A stretch of DNA of 64,000 bases from the NCBI RefSeq assembly GCF_022201045.2, contig NC_068561.1, positions 24,000,501 to 24,064,500 of the forward strand, read 5' to 3'. Positions 23,001 to 35,511 of the stretch are shown in pieces. The notes beneath the pieces were generated by a model. The model saw only the letters and a program-made list of their open reading frames with translations. It made no database searches and was not told the DNA's origin. Numbering within the stretch: the stretch's first letter is position 1; the number at the start of each line of letters is the position of its first letter. This stretch comes from Citrus sinensis. Taxonomy: Eukaryota; Streptophyta; Magnoliopsida; Sapindales; Rutaceae. The translations under genes and the position numbers were made by a program.

Positions 23001-24157
23001 GAAACTAGAAATTCCAACCCCAGATGAAAAAGGGCAAATTGGATGTTCCATCTTCAAACGTTTCGAAGAAGGGAACAAGCAATTTGAACTGCCAGATTTG
23101 GACCAATCACAATCTGTATCACTGAAACTGCTTTTCATGATATCAAATTTCTGGTGATTAGCAGCATCAGATGCATATCGAACAGGTCCACAGATATGAC
23201 ACTCAGCAGAGTGACAGCCATCAAAGTGGGACAAAAGTATGCAGAAACGTTCACATCCACACCAGTGAATATTACATATTGTTGAATGCAAATAGTTCAC
23301 AAAAGAGACTATACTACCTCCATTGGCCACCATTGAACTCTTGTAGTTGATATAAGCATGTAAAATTCTATTTTCAAGATATAAACATGATGGATTACTT
23401 GGCTTTGCATATTTAGCAGCTCCCATTTGATTAGAAGTGGGTGCGTTGCTCTCTGAAGCAAGTGGAGACACATACAATGGTTCTGAAGGGGATGCAGTCT
23501 GCATACACATATTTTGTTCTGCTATCAGACTGCAAGATACATCCCTTTTATTGAAATAAAATTGTGCTTTCCCATCAGATGGCTCATCAAACTGTACATA
23601 TGGCCACTGATACTCCAAGTCTGTGCTTGGTAGAGTACTGGGGACTTCAGGAATTATCTGTAAAAAATGTGGGATCTGCAAAGTTGAATCAAAGACAGGT
23701 CCATTGTTGAAAGTTGCAGCATCGGAAAAGCCATCCTCACTAGAACATGAAGTGATGGTTGAATCCTGTTCAGGAGATAGAATCATATTTCCAACCTGCT
23801 TTTTGGCCATAGGTGAAGGGATGTTCTTCCTGTTGACAGCAGTGAGTACACTGGGAGCTCCACATAGATATCCATCAAAAGTTAGTCCTAAAGAAGAAGA
23901 TTGGACACACAATTATTAGAGATAAATGTAAAACCTTGCAACAAAATGGTACAAATAACTGAATTGTGCAACCAATCTACAGTTGGAACGCTAACTTGCT
24001 CACCTTCAGTGCTTCCATTCAAGAGACTAAAGGGTGGGACTAATCCGTCAGAGTATGAATCACGTCTGAAATCCAAGGTTGACATTGACATATGGCACGG
24101 CAGTGATGAAGAAGTAGCATGATAGGCAACTTGTTGGATGGGGCATACATCATCCAT
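17706..24157 (-). CDS. HAC2: Histone acetyltransferase of the p300/CBP (HAC) family, HAC2-like
   Basis: Exons (minus): 24157-24004 (the exon itself starts at 24213), 23887-22383, 21886-21587, 21498-21220, 20796-20668, 20534-20334, 20233-20091, 19969-19669, 19399-19260, 18792-18714, 18600-17930, 17823-17706; 1339 residues. A Cys/His cluster near residues 270-310 resembles a weak TAZ domain. A C4 zinc-binding segment (554-653) and a PHD finger ([19 protein letters not shown], about 654) precede the p300/CBP-type KAT core (about 750-1000; [20 protein letters not shown], then [10 protein letters not shown] and [16 protein letters not shown]). Two ZZ fingers and a C-terminal TAZ end the protein. 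These enzymes acetylate histones in the nucleus. The start is uncertain: 24157 is the first in-frame ATG, and the exon upstream at about 25528 cannot be joined in frame. Length is close to Arabidopsis HAC2 as I remember it. The last 39 residues come from a small exon with a good GTACGT donor upstream. Confidence 0.9.
18616..18645. repeat. Alternating purine-pyrimidine tract (TA)n-(GC/GT)n inside the last-but-one HAC2 intron
   Basis: Thirty bases alternate perfectly between pyrimidine and purine, from TATATATATA into CGCATGCGCGCGTGCGCACA. The tract ends 15 bases upstream of the 3' splice site at 18601/18602 on the minus strand, just before the T-rich tract. Such tracts can adopt left-handed Z-DNA. 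Confidence 0.85.
20059..20090. repeat. (AT)n(AG)n microsatellite containing a HAC2 splice donor
   Basis: A TA run passes into an AG run. Read on the minus strand, the HAC2 exon ending at 20091 is followed at once by GTCTCTCTCTCT and then TATATATA. The splice donor (20090-20089) is therefore the first GT of the microsatellite. Confidence 0.88.
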
Positions 24158-24213
24158 TTTATTTTGGATCAAGGTTTGCAAACAACAATTCAATCCTGGT
24201 TCATATATTTCAC

Positions 24214-26434
24214 CTGAAGAACAATTGAGGAATAAAAATTCAGCAAAATAGTATAAATAATATCCCAAAATCATTCAGATAATAATTCATATCGTAGGAC
24301 TTTTTCACTTGTATCTTAAAAAAATACATTTTTTTTTACAGTGCAGTAAAATGAATTATCCCAACCAAGCGAGAATACCTGAAAATTATGGATAGATTTC
24401 CCAACGAAAGATATCAATCTGTGTGCATTTTGCTGTTCTACGTGGATTACTATATTCATTTATTAACGGAGACCATGACAGGGACTTGTATACCCAGTTA
24501 GACACAAGGTGAGACCACTTTATTCTGTTATCTTAATAAAGATTTTGTTGCCAGTACATTGTACATTATCTGTTTGATTTAATTAGTTTCCTCCAGGTTT
24601 GGTTTGCCTCATTCTACATGATCGTAAAAAGCCCAACTTTATAATCCTAGAAGCCATTTTTTTCATAATTAGCAGAGCGTTGTACGCTGAGCATACGTCT
24701 GTAAGTGCGCACAAGCAAACGAACATAAAACCAAGATATCAATGCTTGGGTGACAGATATGAACATAACCATGCTTTAAATATTCTAAAGCTATCATTTG
24801 GATGTCATGTTACAGAACGGAACATCTACTCTCATAAAATCTTTCTATCAGTCTGAATCAATCACTTGGAGATCGAATAGAACAGGACTGTCCAGCTATG
24901 AGCTTCTTGGAAGCAAAATGTAAACTTAAGAATCATTTGTGTTTGATGAGTTATGACTTCTTCTTTTTTTTTAAAAAAAAAACCACAATAATATATTTAT
25001 GTCAGTTCTCTATCGCTTTTGGTACATTGGTTTATATGTAGTTGGGTTGGGCAAATTTAAAATTTCCCAAACAAAAACGCCACCGTTTTTATTTTTTCCC
25101 AAACTTTTTTTTCCAGAACCCTAAACCAATTCTTAAAATTTGGGTATGAAGAAACAAAACAACACCACTACCACGTCGCTTTTGCTTCATAACTTCAAAA
25201 CCCCTAAACTGAGAACGACGCCTTTCATGTCAAGACTCAGAAACCCTAACCCTAAAAGAACCTAAGTAAAGCTTTTAGCTCTTAATTCCAGCGACAACGT
25301 CAATTTCAGATGAGAAGATCAGATAATCGCAGTGAATAAATATTTTCTTTCTTTTAGAAAAAAAAAAAAAATTCTTTGCTTGATTTTGTTACCGTTAAAC
25401 AAGAATAAAACTAAACAGTAAAGTTAAAAGCATACATTACGAAACCCTAAAAGGAAAGAGAGAGAGAGGGAGAAAGAGAGAGAGACCTGTTTAAGCCGTT
25501 TCTCTCTCCTTGATTTTCGAGAACCATGGTGGGCCAGCTATGCTTTATTTTTCAATTTTGTTTTATTTTACTACCAACCAACCTATGACCACGAGATTAC
25601 ATGTAAGATATAATAAGTAGAGTTAAATCATAAAAAGATCGGTTTCCGTGTCGTAAACTGATAAATGAAAATACAAAAATACCCTTCAATAATTAATTGA
25701 TTAATTAATTATACAACCCTTTATTGCGTCTGAATTCTGATTCAGTCTCCCGCAGTCACGCGTGGCGCATGTTAAATCAAAGTGTCAGATTCGATCAACC
25801 TTTTGATTAACGAGTTAATTTTTAGACAATTTTTTTTTTTTTTTGGTTGATAGACCGTGCCGACAGATTTGATATCAATACTATTACTTAAATCGATAAC
25901 AAAAAAAAATTAAACAAGTGGGCTGATTAACTTTCAAATGAGTGGGTGAGCGATGCAACACGATCCCGTGGCACCTCGTGGTTGGGTCATCATATAATCC
26001 CACGTCATGGCGTCACTCGCTTACCAGTACTGAAATCATTAGTCACGCATAACGACCGTATTATTCTCAAAAGGTTTATACAAATTTCATGGCTTTCAGA
26101 CATTAACATCAGCCAAAATTTCTATGCAAGTCATTCCCTTTTTTTTTTTTTTTTTGGATGCAGAGCTGCATAGGATTGATATGAGCAAAAGCAATAACAG
26201 AATTTAAAAGAACAAGCAGAACGAAATTGCGAATGCATTAGAGAATATTGACAGCTTTTAAATCTAAATGTCATTCAGAATAAATCTTACAAATGGACAT
26301 CATCCAACTAGTCTACTGCCTTAATACAAGTATCCCCTTGCTAGACAGGGAAACAAAATCTCAGAAGAAGATCTGTCAGTAAAACTGGGTAAGGTTTTTC
26401 TACAAGTTACTGCTACAATGATGTCCAACTCTGT
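24214..26434. other. HAC2-like 5' region and gap to the upstream gene
   Basis: 24214-25530 is the presumed 5' leader, intron and promoter region of the HAC2-like gene. No further coding exon could be joined in frame. A cluster of telo-box motifs lies at about 25118-25450. A candidate leader exon around 25528-25486 ends at a CT-rich GT donor; an ATG there (25528) opens only a short frame that would stop at the splice junction. From 25530 to 26434 there is AT-rich sequence with a poly-T run and the 3' UTR of the next gene. Confidence 0.55.
25118..25450 (-). promoter_or_regulatory. Cluster of telo-box (AAACCCTAA-type) motifs upstream of the HAC2-like gene
   Basis: On the plus strand AACCCTAAACC occurs at about 25117, AAACCCTAACCCTAAA at 25241-25256 and AAACCCTAA at 25442-25450, with a weaker ACCCCTAAA near 25200. 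Telo-boxes are common in promoters and leaders of plant housekeeping and cell-cycle genes, where they are bound by Myb-type telomere-repeat-binding factors. Their role here is inferred. Confidence 0.6.
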
Positions 26435-29400
26435 TTACCACCACCTACCACGAGGGCGAAACCTGTCATACTCATCCATACTACGAGACAAATATTCGCG
26501 GCTATAGTCATCTCGGTATCTATCTAGATCATAATCTGGTGGCGATGTATGTCTATTGGAGTATGGTGAACTATAAGAACCATGACTGGCATAATCATCC
26601 CTATCTCTGTCGGAGTATGACCTCCCACGGGTAGGGCTTCTACTGTGAGAACTGTAATAATCATAACCACCATACCTTGGAGGATAACTAGAAACTGGGT
26701 CGACACCAGGAGGACCATCATCTCTGTAATCCCTAGACCATCTTTGTTCATGGTAACGCCCTCTGCTAATTGATTCTGAATGGTGGTTCAATCTGTGGTG
26801 TGACCGATCCCTCGATGAATCAGAACTAGAAGGCCTAGCTGCCCAAAGTCTCTCATCCGCATTTTCTGGGATTGGTGCATTTATTCCGGGAAATTCAGCG
26901 GTCATTTTCCTCTTTGATGCGGGACGGCCTGTTTCAATTATTTCCCCATCTTCTTGACCTTCCTTGATTTCCCGATCAGCGTATATAGTAATCCCTGATG
27001 GTTGATCATCGTCTTCTGAGTCTACATACATTAATATAAGAATTATGAGTTTAATGAATTTAAATGAAAATATGGGACAAGCATTTCACAATCTATATGA
27101 TAGGTTGATAACATGTATAAGCACGCTTTCACTGACCAAGATACCCAGGTGGATACCCAAGTTCTCTCATTCTGTGAAGCCAAGGCGGTGGATCAAGCTC
27201 CTGTACAACAACAAATAAGACAAATTGTGACCACTTTTATTATGTCATAAAAGAAGTTTTATTTTGTTAAAAAAAATTGTGTCTCTTACGAATAAAAAAA
27301 GTCGATAGTGGTCATCTGCCACTAGTACATGAGAGGAAAAGAAGAGAAATAACTTGAACTTGAACACACAATCACTTGCATCACAAGTTGCCATTAATTG
27401 GAGGAAGATCAACAATTTGAAAAGGTTCAAACAATCTCAACAAATAGATGACATTGTTAGAAGTTTAACCATAGAACTACTTTGAGCAGTGATAACCGTG
27501 AAGGGAAGTGCAAGCATGTAATATGCAATGCACAATGCACTCATCATCAGACTTGAAGAAAAGTGTGAAATGTCAATATATATTAGTGCACATAAGGGCA
27601 TTTATTTGTACTCGCCTAATAATGGTAATAGGCAAAGGCACGCTAAAATGTGTTCACGAAGAATTGATAAGCAGAGGAAATAAAGAAACCACATACCCCA
27701 AGACCTAAAAGTTGCCGTGTTTCAGCATCAAGTGCACCAGGCCTTAAACCATCGTACTTTCCGCCAGCAGAGTTCTGATAATATCGCATTGGATTGCGAG
27801 AAGCAGAATTCTGATTACGTTTGGACTTGTGCTGCTTTCGGGCATTATTAACAGCATCTTTGTCACGAGGCTTCGGACATTCCTTTAAAGAATGACTATA
27901 AGAACCACAATTGAAACAACGACTAGCATCATCTATTATCTCCAAGCCTCTGCAAAGTACAGGAAAAATTGCTTAGAAATATCAAATAAGAGATGCAGAC
28001 TATCAAAACCACCAAAAAGAACTATTTGATATTTTTTTTAAGATCCTCAAACTAGGTAACAAAGTTGAAGCTATAAATTATGCCTTTAATAAATTTGAAG
28101 TTTTCAACTTATGCCATCAAATGTGTGTGTGTGCGTGTGTGTGTTTGTATGTGTGTATGTATATGTATATATGTATATGTATGGGTGTTTGTGTGTCTAT
28201 ATATATAGTTTCGGATAAATGAAAAGCATCATCCTAGGAAATACAAATATAAAGAACATTTACCCCTCCAAATTACTTGAACCATCCCCTGATGTCAAAC
28301 CCAATGCATATCCACGATCATAAAGAGGTGTGCTGTGGCTATCCGAAGGAATGAAATTCTTATTCTGCTGATTCCTTGTTTGGTTGTCTATCCAAAAAGA
28401 CTACACATAAAAGAATAGTTCAGTGGAAGATTTCTATGTAAAACAGAAAGCAATGAAGCTCAAGTACAACATTTTATTTGCTTTTGTCCAGAGTATAAGT
28501 TTGACAGAAAAGATACAAGCAAAATTGAAAGAAATGTTTCATTAATGTATTAATCACCACAATCCAGTCCCCACCATAAAGCAAGAGTAAAGCAGTTGGG
28601 GATCTCTTCTCAGGGAGCCATGTATGTGACATGTGTCAGATTCAAAGCAGTTATTCTGTCACTAGCCTAAAAAAGATATGAAATAAGAGTACCCTTTCTG
28701 AATACTTTTTTACAATGCAGCGTACTAGTAATTCTATCAGCTGATTAAACATTTTGTATTCTCTAAGTGAATTTCATACAAGCCCATCTTTTACTCATGC
28801 ATCCTTGCACTTTATCATCTTGTAATTCAATCTTCTATAATAGCCTTCTGAATCTGATTCATGAAAATTAGAATTTTAAAGTATTTATAAGTCCAATAAA
28901 AAATGGCATTATTTCATGCTTGTACATTTTTTAAAATAAATATTCTGCAATTGATTCTTTAAAAAGCCATATAATCATTTGAAGAAAACAAATTAATAAA
29001 ATACTTTTGAAATCGGGGAAGATCATTTGCAACAACAAAAGTTCATTACAATCAGCTTATAATCCATAAATTTGAGGAAAAAACTTAACAAAACAAGTGT
29101 TGACCATTAAAGATAATATATGTTAATATACGTACAAGGTTAATGCTTGGCCTACATATTAAATGTGTCAATGAATGTAAAAACATAAATGTGGCACTTA
29201 CCACTGCAGGGCCCTTCGCCTTGCCAACACGTATAGCTGGAAAGAAAGTCTGCTCACCAAATTCAATGCCTTCATTTGGATCCTATAAGAATTGGAGCAA
29301 GAATGCAAACCAAGCTCAGGTCAAGGCTCAGAAAAGCATAACAGAACAGAATTGCAGAGACAGCAACGTATAAGCCCACTGTTGGTATGAAGAAACAAAG

Positions 29401-31285
29401 CTAAAGTACAAATGCAAAATATGACTTTGAACATCAGATAAGGTTGAGGAATTGAGCCAATAATCAGGAAAGATTCGACTTTGAACATCAGGTAAAGTTG
29501 AGCCAACAATTAGGATGTTTTATATAATGAATGGATAATGTGCTGCCTCCCATACTTGAGAGAAGAATAGGTACTCCACATCATCTCAGCACAATTCGTT
29601 GTCTCCTCCAACCAGACTTATGTTAGTTCTTTTCTATCTTTAAGGTTCTATGATGTTTTGAATACATCATCAGATCTGCTGTCAGGGCTAATAAATAATT
29701 TTCAAACTTAGGAGGTATTGCCATTGACAATTTTTATGGTAATCCTAGTAAAAGTAGAAAAGATTAATACAAGAATATGAGAGTGTGTATGTACGGCTTC
29801 TAGCTACGGGAGAAAGACCAACAGTGAGAAGAACAATTATAAAGGATCAAGCAACGGTTCGTCATTACCTATGCAGCCATTTGATTAACAGATTTTGTTC
29901 CCATCTCGAAAGACAAATCAACTAGAAGCACTTCATTCATCTTTCTAAGACGCTCAACTACTTAGATCAAACCTAATCATTACTCATATCTAGCAACAAA
30001 AACTCCAAAGCTACTTTCATATGATTGATAGGTTAAATCTCTAAGAATAATCAAAATTATTGCACTGGGTGAGTAAACCTAGTCCATGCAAGTGTGACTT
30101 TATATGCAAACAAGAACTACAGTATGTCCCAACTTATCAACTTCTCCAATATGGGATCCTAGATCAGAGAGAAAGATATTGTCTAAATAATTACATATTC
30201 ACTACGGTTCACACATAAATTGATAGGGAAAGTGTATATCTATAGCTGATACGTAATTCATGCTAACTAACACAAGCCACTTCAGTTCATTTTAGTGAAA
30301 AAGAAATAAGACATGAAAAGATGTTTATCTGCCTCATTTTAAATAATGCAGCCTTTAAATTGGTAAGAGGAGAGAACTGGGATGGCTTAGAAATAAAAAA
30401 TCAAAAACCAACTTCCACCAGCAGTACTTACATTTGATGATGAACCAAATTGAGCTTGCCATTCTGACCACTGCTGTAATAATTCCTCAAGTTTCTGCTT
30501 ACTAGCTCTAGAAAAGGGCAAAAAATTACCAAGTATTTAGTGATTGAATAAATAAAATGATCTAAAAGAGGAGCTAGATATACTCTTAGTCACAACTTAT
30601 AGGAAAGAACACAAATACAATTCTTTTTTCCTTTTTTTGGTAGCAATAAACACTCCCAATCCTAACCTCGTTAAGGAATTATAAATTACATGCACCGAAG
30701 GTTGTTCTTCATCAAGTGTCATCCGGGCTCTCTTAACACCGGATGTAGCTGCCATTTTGATTATGGAAAACAAAATTAGGAGCATTTATTTAAATGCTAA
30801 ATCAAAGTCCATTTGCATTAGTATCCAGAAAAGATTAGTGCACACAGAGTTAGAGAAACATACAAGAAACAAGGTTAGGATATCAAATGTTAAAACAGGA
30901 TACAGCTGACATCCTTCATGCGGTTATGGTTGGGACTACGGTTTCCAACTTCAAGGCAACCATTTTGAACATGTATCCTGGAGTCTGATTCCACAATGGT
31001 TTCAGCCAATTCAACAGTTGTAGTCCCCTCAACATTTACATTCGAATCATCAACAACATCCTTCCCCACTTCTCCTTCCTCTATTAACTGACCATCTTCA
31101 ATCTCAACATTGAGTTCATTAAGCTCCATGCTCTCACCATTTGAATCATCTTCTTTCTTCTCAGAATCATTAGGTTGAAAATCAGATTTTCCAGGCTCAC
31201 CATCACGACCTGGCATTTCATTGTTCTCCTCTTCACAGCCAGAAGGGCTAGAAGCTAGGAGGTCAATAACATCCTCAGCTTCCAT
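26435..31285 (-). CDS. ZCCHC8B: Zinc-knuckle (CCHC) and PSP-domain protein, ZCCHC8-like exosome-targeting subunit
   Basis: Exons (minus): 31285-30904, 30748-30667, 30507-30432, 29282-29202, 28400-28264, 27949-27697, 27200-27137, 27021-26435; 553 residues, all joins in frame. An acidic N-terminus is followed by a conserved SVHVIYNSLTR segment (about 147-157). A CCHC zinc knuckle (CFNCGSYSHSLKEC, about 264-277) and a PSP domain come next (GLRPGALDAETRQLLGLG to LDPPPWLHRMRELGYPPGYL, about 320-358). The C-terminal ~190 residues are rich in Arg/Ser/Tyr/Asp (RS-like) and end in RGRWW. This architecture is that of ZCCHC8, which in the nuclear exosome targeting complex partners an MTR4-type helicase (HEN2 in plants) to route RNAs to the exosome. 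A leader intron appears to lie at 32004-31346. The gene is upstream of, and codirectional with, the HAC2-like gene, an order I recall from Arabidopsis. The A/B paralogue choice rests on that order. Confidence 0.85.
28120..28208. repeat. Compound TG/TA microsatellite in an intron
   Basis: TG repeats interrupted by C and T pass into TATG and TATATA repeats. It lies in the intron between exons 5 and 6 of the zinc-knuckle/PSP gene. Confidence 0.85.
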
Positions 31286-32449
31286 ATATAAACAGAAAGG
31301 CAAATATCCAATGTATGAGGACCCCTGATCAACAGCCCAGATTCCCTGCATGAGATGAACCACTCTTAGTGGACCAGAAAACCACAAAAAATATCGCCAC
31401 CAAAAACACCATAAGGGAACTACAACAAGAAGTATATCAGAACAAGAAAACAACGAAAACATAATTTTAATTAACAATATACCAACATTTAAGGCAAAAT
31501 CCAAAAAATATTTGTTAAAACAGCTGTTAATAAGAACATGAAGTACAAGATGAACGCCATAAAATCAAAACCAGAGTACATCAACTACTTCAAGCTTCTA
31601 TCAAATACAATTTTCTCTCCGAGTAGCACCACAATTCCAATGACTCAGTCTTAAATATAGCTTCATCTACATACACTATTAAAAATACATTACTCGCAAT
31701 CAAGATTTTGGCTTGAACCAAAACTGTTAGAAGTTGAAAAACCTTTTCTACTAATTTTACAATAAGCAAAGGAAATTAGGGTTCTGATCAACAAAAATGA
31801 CGATGTGTGTACAACATATATATATGGAGTTGAATTTTAGCTTGATTGCCGAGAAATGGAACTTCCACTAAATTAAACTTAAATTTGCGATCTTTAACCA
31901 ACACAGGGAAGAAAATTATACACAAGAAATTTTCTCAGCACAAACAGAAAACAGAAAACTGAAAACTGAAAACTGAAATTAGGGTTTTGATTAGAGGTTT
32001 TCACCTTTATTATTCGTTGATGATTATTAGATCTCTCCTTTTTAGTTCTCTTCCTCCTCGGGCTTTCAACGTTTTATCTTCTTTTAGAGAGGCGGCGATT
32101 GACTGTGTCGCGGAATAGGGTAGACTCATTGACCTATAACGACTTTTGAGACGACATGTCGTTTTTGGTCATTTTATTTCACCCCTATAAAATTTAACAA
32201 ACTCTAGTCGAGCTGAATTTTTTTTTTTTTTTTGGAAAAAAAAAATTCCAAAACGAGATAGTAGATATGTATGTGTGTGTGTGTGTGTGTGTGTTCTTCT
32301 CTAATTGTCAATAATTACGAGCTTTAGTTTTGAAAATTGCAATGAAAAAACTCAATCATAAGAGAATCTCGGTTTCTTAACAAAGGATTAGTGCTCCACG
32401 AAAATATAAATAAAAAACGTTAATTATAGAATGTGTAGCTATGAATCCT
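31286..32449. other. Leader, leader intron and promoter of the zinc-knuckle/PSP gene; 3' side of GEX3-like gene
   Basis: On the minus strand a donor (AAAG/GTGAAAAC at 32004) and an acceptor (TGCAG/GGAATC at 31346) define a likely leader intron. No ATG falls in the remaining leader exon before the start at 31285. A telo-box-like TTAGGGTTTT lies near 31980. A (GT)n microsatellite lies at about 32272-32294, and the GEX3-like 3' UTR occupies the rest. Confidence 0.6.
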
Positions 32450-35400
32450 CTAGTTAGTTGAAGACAATGTCCTCCTCCTCTTCAACAGTAGCATGCTTCT
32501 TATGCTACTCGACATTGACTCCACCACTTCCCCTTTGTCCTGCAACTTTTCTTGCTTCAGAAGTAATGGATTGATGAACCCCCTTGAGCTTGAAGCTGGC
32601 TCTGATGGGCTTCTTCTGTACTCCTTATCCATTATCCCATCACCATCACTTGAACTTTCTGCTTTAATGGGTGCCTTTGCTTTTGCCTTTGCCTTAGCTT
32701 TGGCTGTTGACTGATCTTTATCCTCGGAAACCCAGCTGGTTTCTCTTTCGCTGCTACTTTCTGCAGAAGAAGTTGCACTCAATGTGTGAAAGATGGTAAC
32801 ACTTTCTTTCTTGGCTCCTTGAAACGAGTAGCTTCTGCTTTTTGCATCATAAACTGGTGGGAAGGATTTTGACTCTGAGCTTGCTGCAGCTTCATCGCGG
32901 CCCAAACTGTATGTTGTTGAGAGCTTCCTCTCAACGCTCCGTCTTTCACGTACCAAACTACTGATTTTTTTGATCACTTCATTGGCTACTGCATCCTCTG
33001 CAACCTTTTTCTCCAGTTCTGTGATTGATCTATCAAATGCTTTCTTCTTGAGTTGGAGTGATCTCTGAAAGGGCCAAAAGTTAAAACCATTGCCAAAGCT
33101 TTTGGGTGTGTGATTTAACTATAATCTTGTTAATGCTGTTACATATTTTTAGCTTTAAAGTACTCAAAATACAACATTTTAGTAAGTTGCTAACTAAATA
33201 AACAAGGCTGAGCCTTTTCTAGAATGAAACTGTTAAAGTTCAAGGCTTACTCTCTTTTCAAGAAAATTTCCCAGATGTTGGCCTTGGAGCTTCTTTTTCC
33301 TCCAAAATATACAACAGAATCGCACTAGCACTGCTAAAACTAGCAAGACTACAGACTCAAAAAAGAGGAACAGCAGTATTGCCCTTTCGTTGCCTGAAGA
33401 AATTGAGAGGCATGTGTCCATAAGTTTTCTTTCTTTATTTATTGATTCATTTCTTTGAGTACTGTCAACTTACCTGTGTAGATACTAGGCAGCTTAGGCC
33501 TTGTTTGAGAGCAACTAGCTACAAGTTTCTGATCTGGTAACAGATAAAGGATCAAATGCAACATATTTTTCAGCGTAATAACTTTAAAAGAGTGGTTTCA
33601 CTGATTCTTACACTTAGTACGGCATGGCAGCGGGTTGCCAGTCTCTGCATCATCATAAACTCATCAATTTTACTGACATATGATGTTGATTCTTTAAATG
33701 GAATTAAAAACACTTGGTGAATATGCGTATGCTTTGATGAGAAAATCTTACTTGAAGCAGTGAGAAAAGCAAGAACAAGACTCTCATCTAGTACAAAATG
33801 CTGCAGATCACTCTTTGACAACAAGGATGAGAATTGGCCTACAACCATCAAACACTGAAAGCAGTTAGACATGAAGCAATAAGGAAATTGAAATCTAACC
33901 AACAAAAATCAAACTTCGAAGAATTAGAAACCGAAGTTACCAGGATAGCTTTCAGACCAATATATGGCCCCAGTAGATGGAACCAATAAGGAGAAGACTG
34001 CACTTTTAGGGTTCATTGTGGAAACAAAAGTATACTCACCACTAGTGCAAGTAATCTTTTGATTCATCTCAGTTTGGGATATATAAACTGCATAGGCAGA
34101 GCAATCAAGAAGCGGACTAACTTGGATCACTGAATCTGAAGTATCTGATTTCGAGAATTTATTGAGAACCCCAGACGGGGAAAATGAGTACAGCAAGCCA
34201 TCTAATGAACCAACAGATATCCAACCTGTTAACAGAAAAGTGAGAAAAATTTGAAGAAAAGCAACTTTATCATCAAGGGCTATGTAGATGATGAAGGTAA
34301 CTTACCATTAGAGTCAACTACTGGAGCATATTCTGCAGAACCTAATGGTCCAACGCTTTTGTGCCAAAGAATATTTCCTGAGGATGTGTCTAGAGCCAAC
34401 ACTAGAGCCCTAACTGGTATTGTAACATACAAGTAACCATTGTTTCCAGGGGTGAGAGTAAAAGCTTTGTCAAATGAACTCAAATCCTGGATCCAGTTAA
34501 AATAAGGACTACGAGCTGACAAAGAGTAAAGTTCACCTTGAGTATTTGAGATCTGAAAAAGCAAAAATTCTATTCTCACAATAAGCAAAAGAATTTGTAG
34601 ACAAAACAGAAAGATTTGGGATGTGAAGTGCTTACATATATACTTCCCTCACATTGATCAATCACGGGGACTGAAGTGAAGTAACAATCAACATCAGTTT
34701 TCGTGCAACCTTGACGATAGCCTAATTGATCTAGCACAGGTCCAGCACTCCACAGAAGTTGTCCGTGTGTCATGAATGCAAAGAGAGCGTGACGTTTAAC
34801 ATTAATGTAAACTGATGAACTCGATGTGCTAACTGCAATCCCAGCAATTGCACCTGTTCCCCCTTTACCAGATCCTGTACCGTAGAAAACTTGTGTGGCA
34901 GATTCAGAAGTTCCAATCTTCAGAAGATCGACTTTCAGAACTCTATTTTCTGCAACAATATATACCTGCCAATAATAAATCAATAATCATAGGAGATAGC
35001 TGGAATACGAATAAAGTAATATGGAGCATTAAGGGATGAACACAGTGCCATTAATTAAAAGCACTTCAGGAAAGATAATCAGAAAGTTGATTGCTAACCT
35101 CTCCTGTGCCACCGTGAACTGGAGCCGTACCAATGTTGCATGTGAAATCTAAATCCAAGGACCAAGCAATGGTACCATTACTTTCAAATGCAAATAAAGT
35201 CTTTTCCGAACAAGCATAAATCTTCCCATCTTCTCCAATTAATGGCTTTGAAAGTCTAAAAGCACTTCTTCTATAAGGCACTTTAGCAGAAGAAGAGAAA
35301 GAGGCAAAAGTCAGAAAGGGGAAACATGAGAGGTATGAATGAAAGGAATCAAAACCAATATCTTGCATTCTTCACGTTCTTTAAAAAATAAATAAATAAA

Positions 35401-35511
35401 ACCTGAAAGGGAACTTTCACTAGGGTACTTCCATGATTTTGAGGGCTGAAAAAGCACGAAAAGCAAAGCAAGAATCAGAAGCAAGAAGAGAAAGGATTGA
35501 TTCCCCGTCAT
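32450..35511 (-). CDS. GEX3: GEX3-like gamete-expressed membrane protein with PQQ-type beta-propeller
   Basis: Exons (minus): 35511-35403, 35280-35099, 34965-34636, 34552-34306, 34225-33941, 33838-33752, 33644-33612, 33533-33474, 33393-33251, 33064-32450; 696 residues. A hydrophobic signal segment (FLFLLLILALLFVLF, about 7-21) leads into repeated PQQ-like blades (GKIYACSEKTLFAFESNGTIAWS, ALVLALDTSSGNILWHKSVG, GLLYSFSPSGVL). A membrane span follows (AILLFLFFESVVLLVLAVLV, about 449-468), then a basic coiled segment and a Ser-rich tail with an Ala-Lys run. Arabidopsis GEX3 is a plasma-membrane protein expressed in both gametes and linked to pollen-tube guidance. An upstream in-frame start at 35586 exists, but 35511 gives the better signal peptide. 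Exon 7 is only 33 bases long. Confidence 0.88.

Noticed and set aside
25486-25528. ATG at 25528 as the start of the HAC2-like protein
   Set aside because: Joining this exon to the exon starting at 24213 produces an immediate stop, so it is more likely leader sequence with a short uORF.
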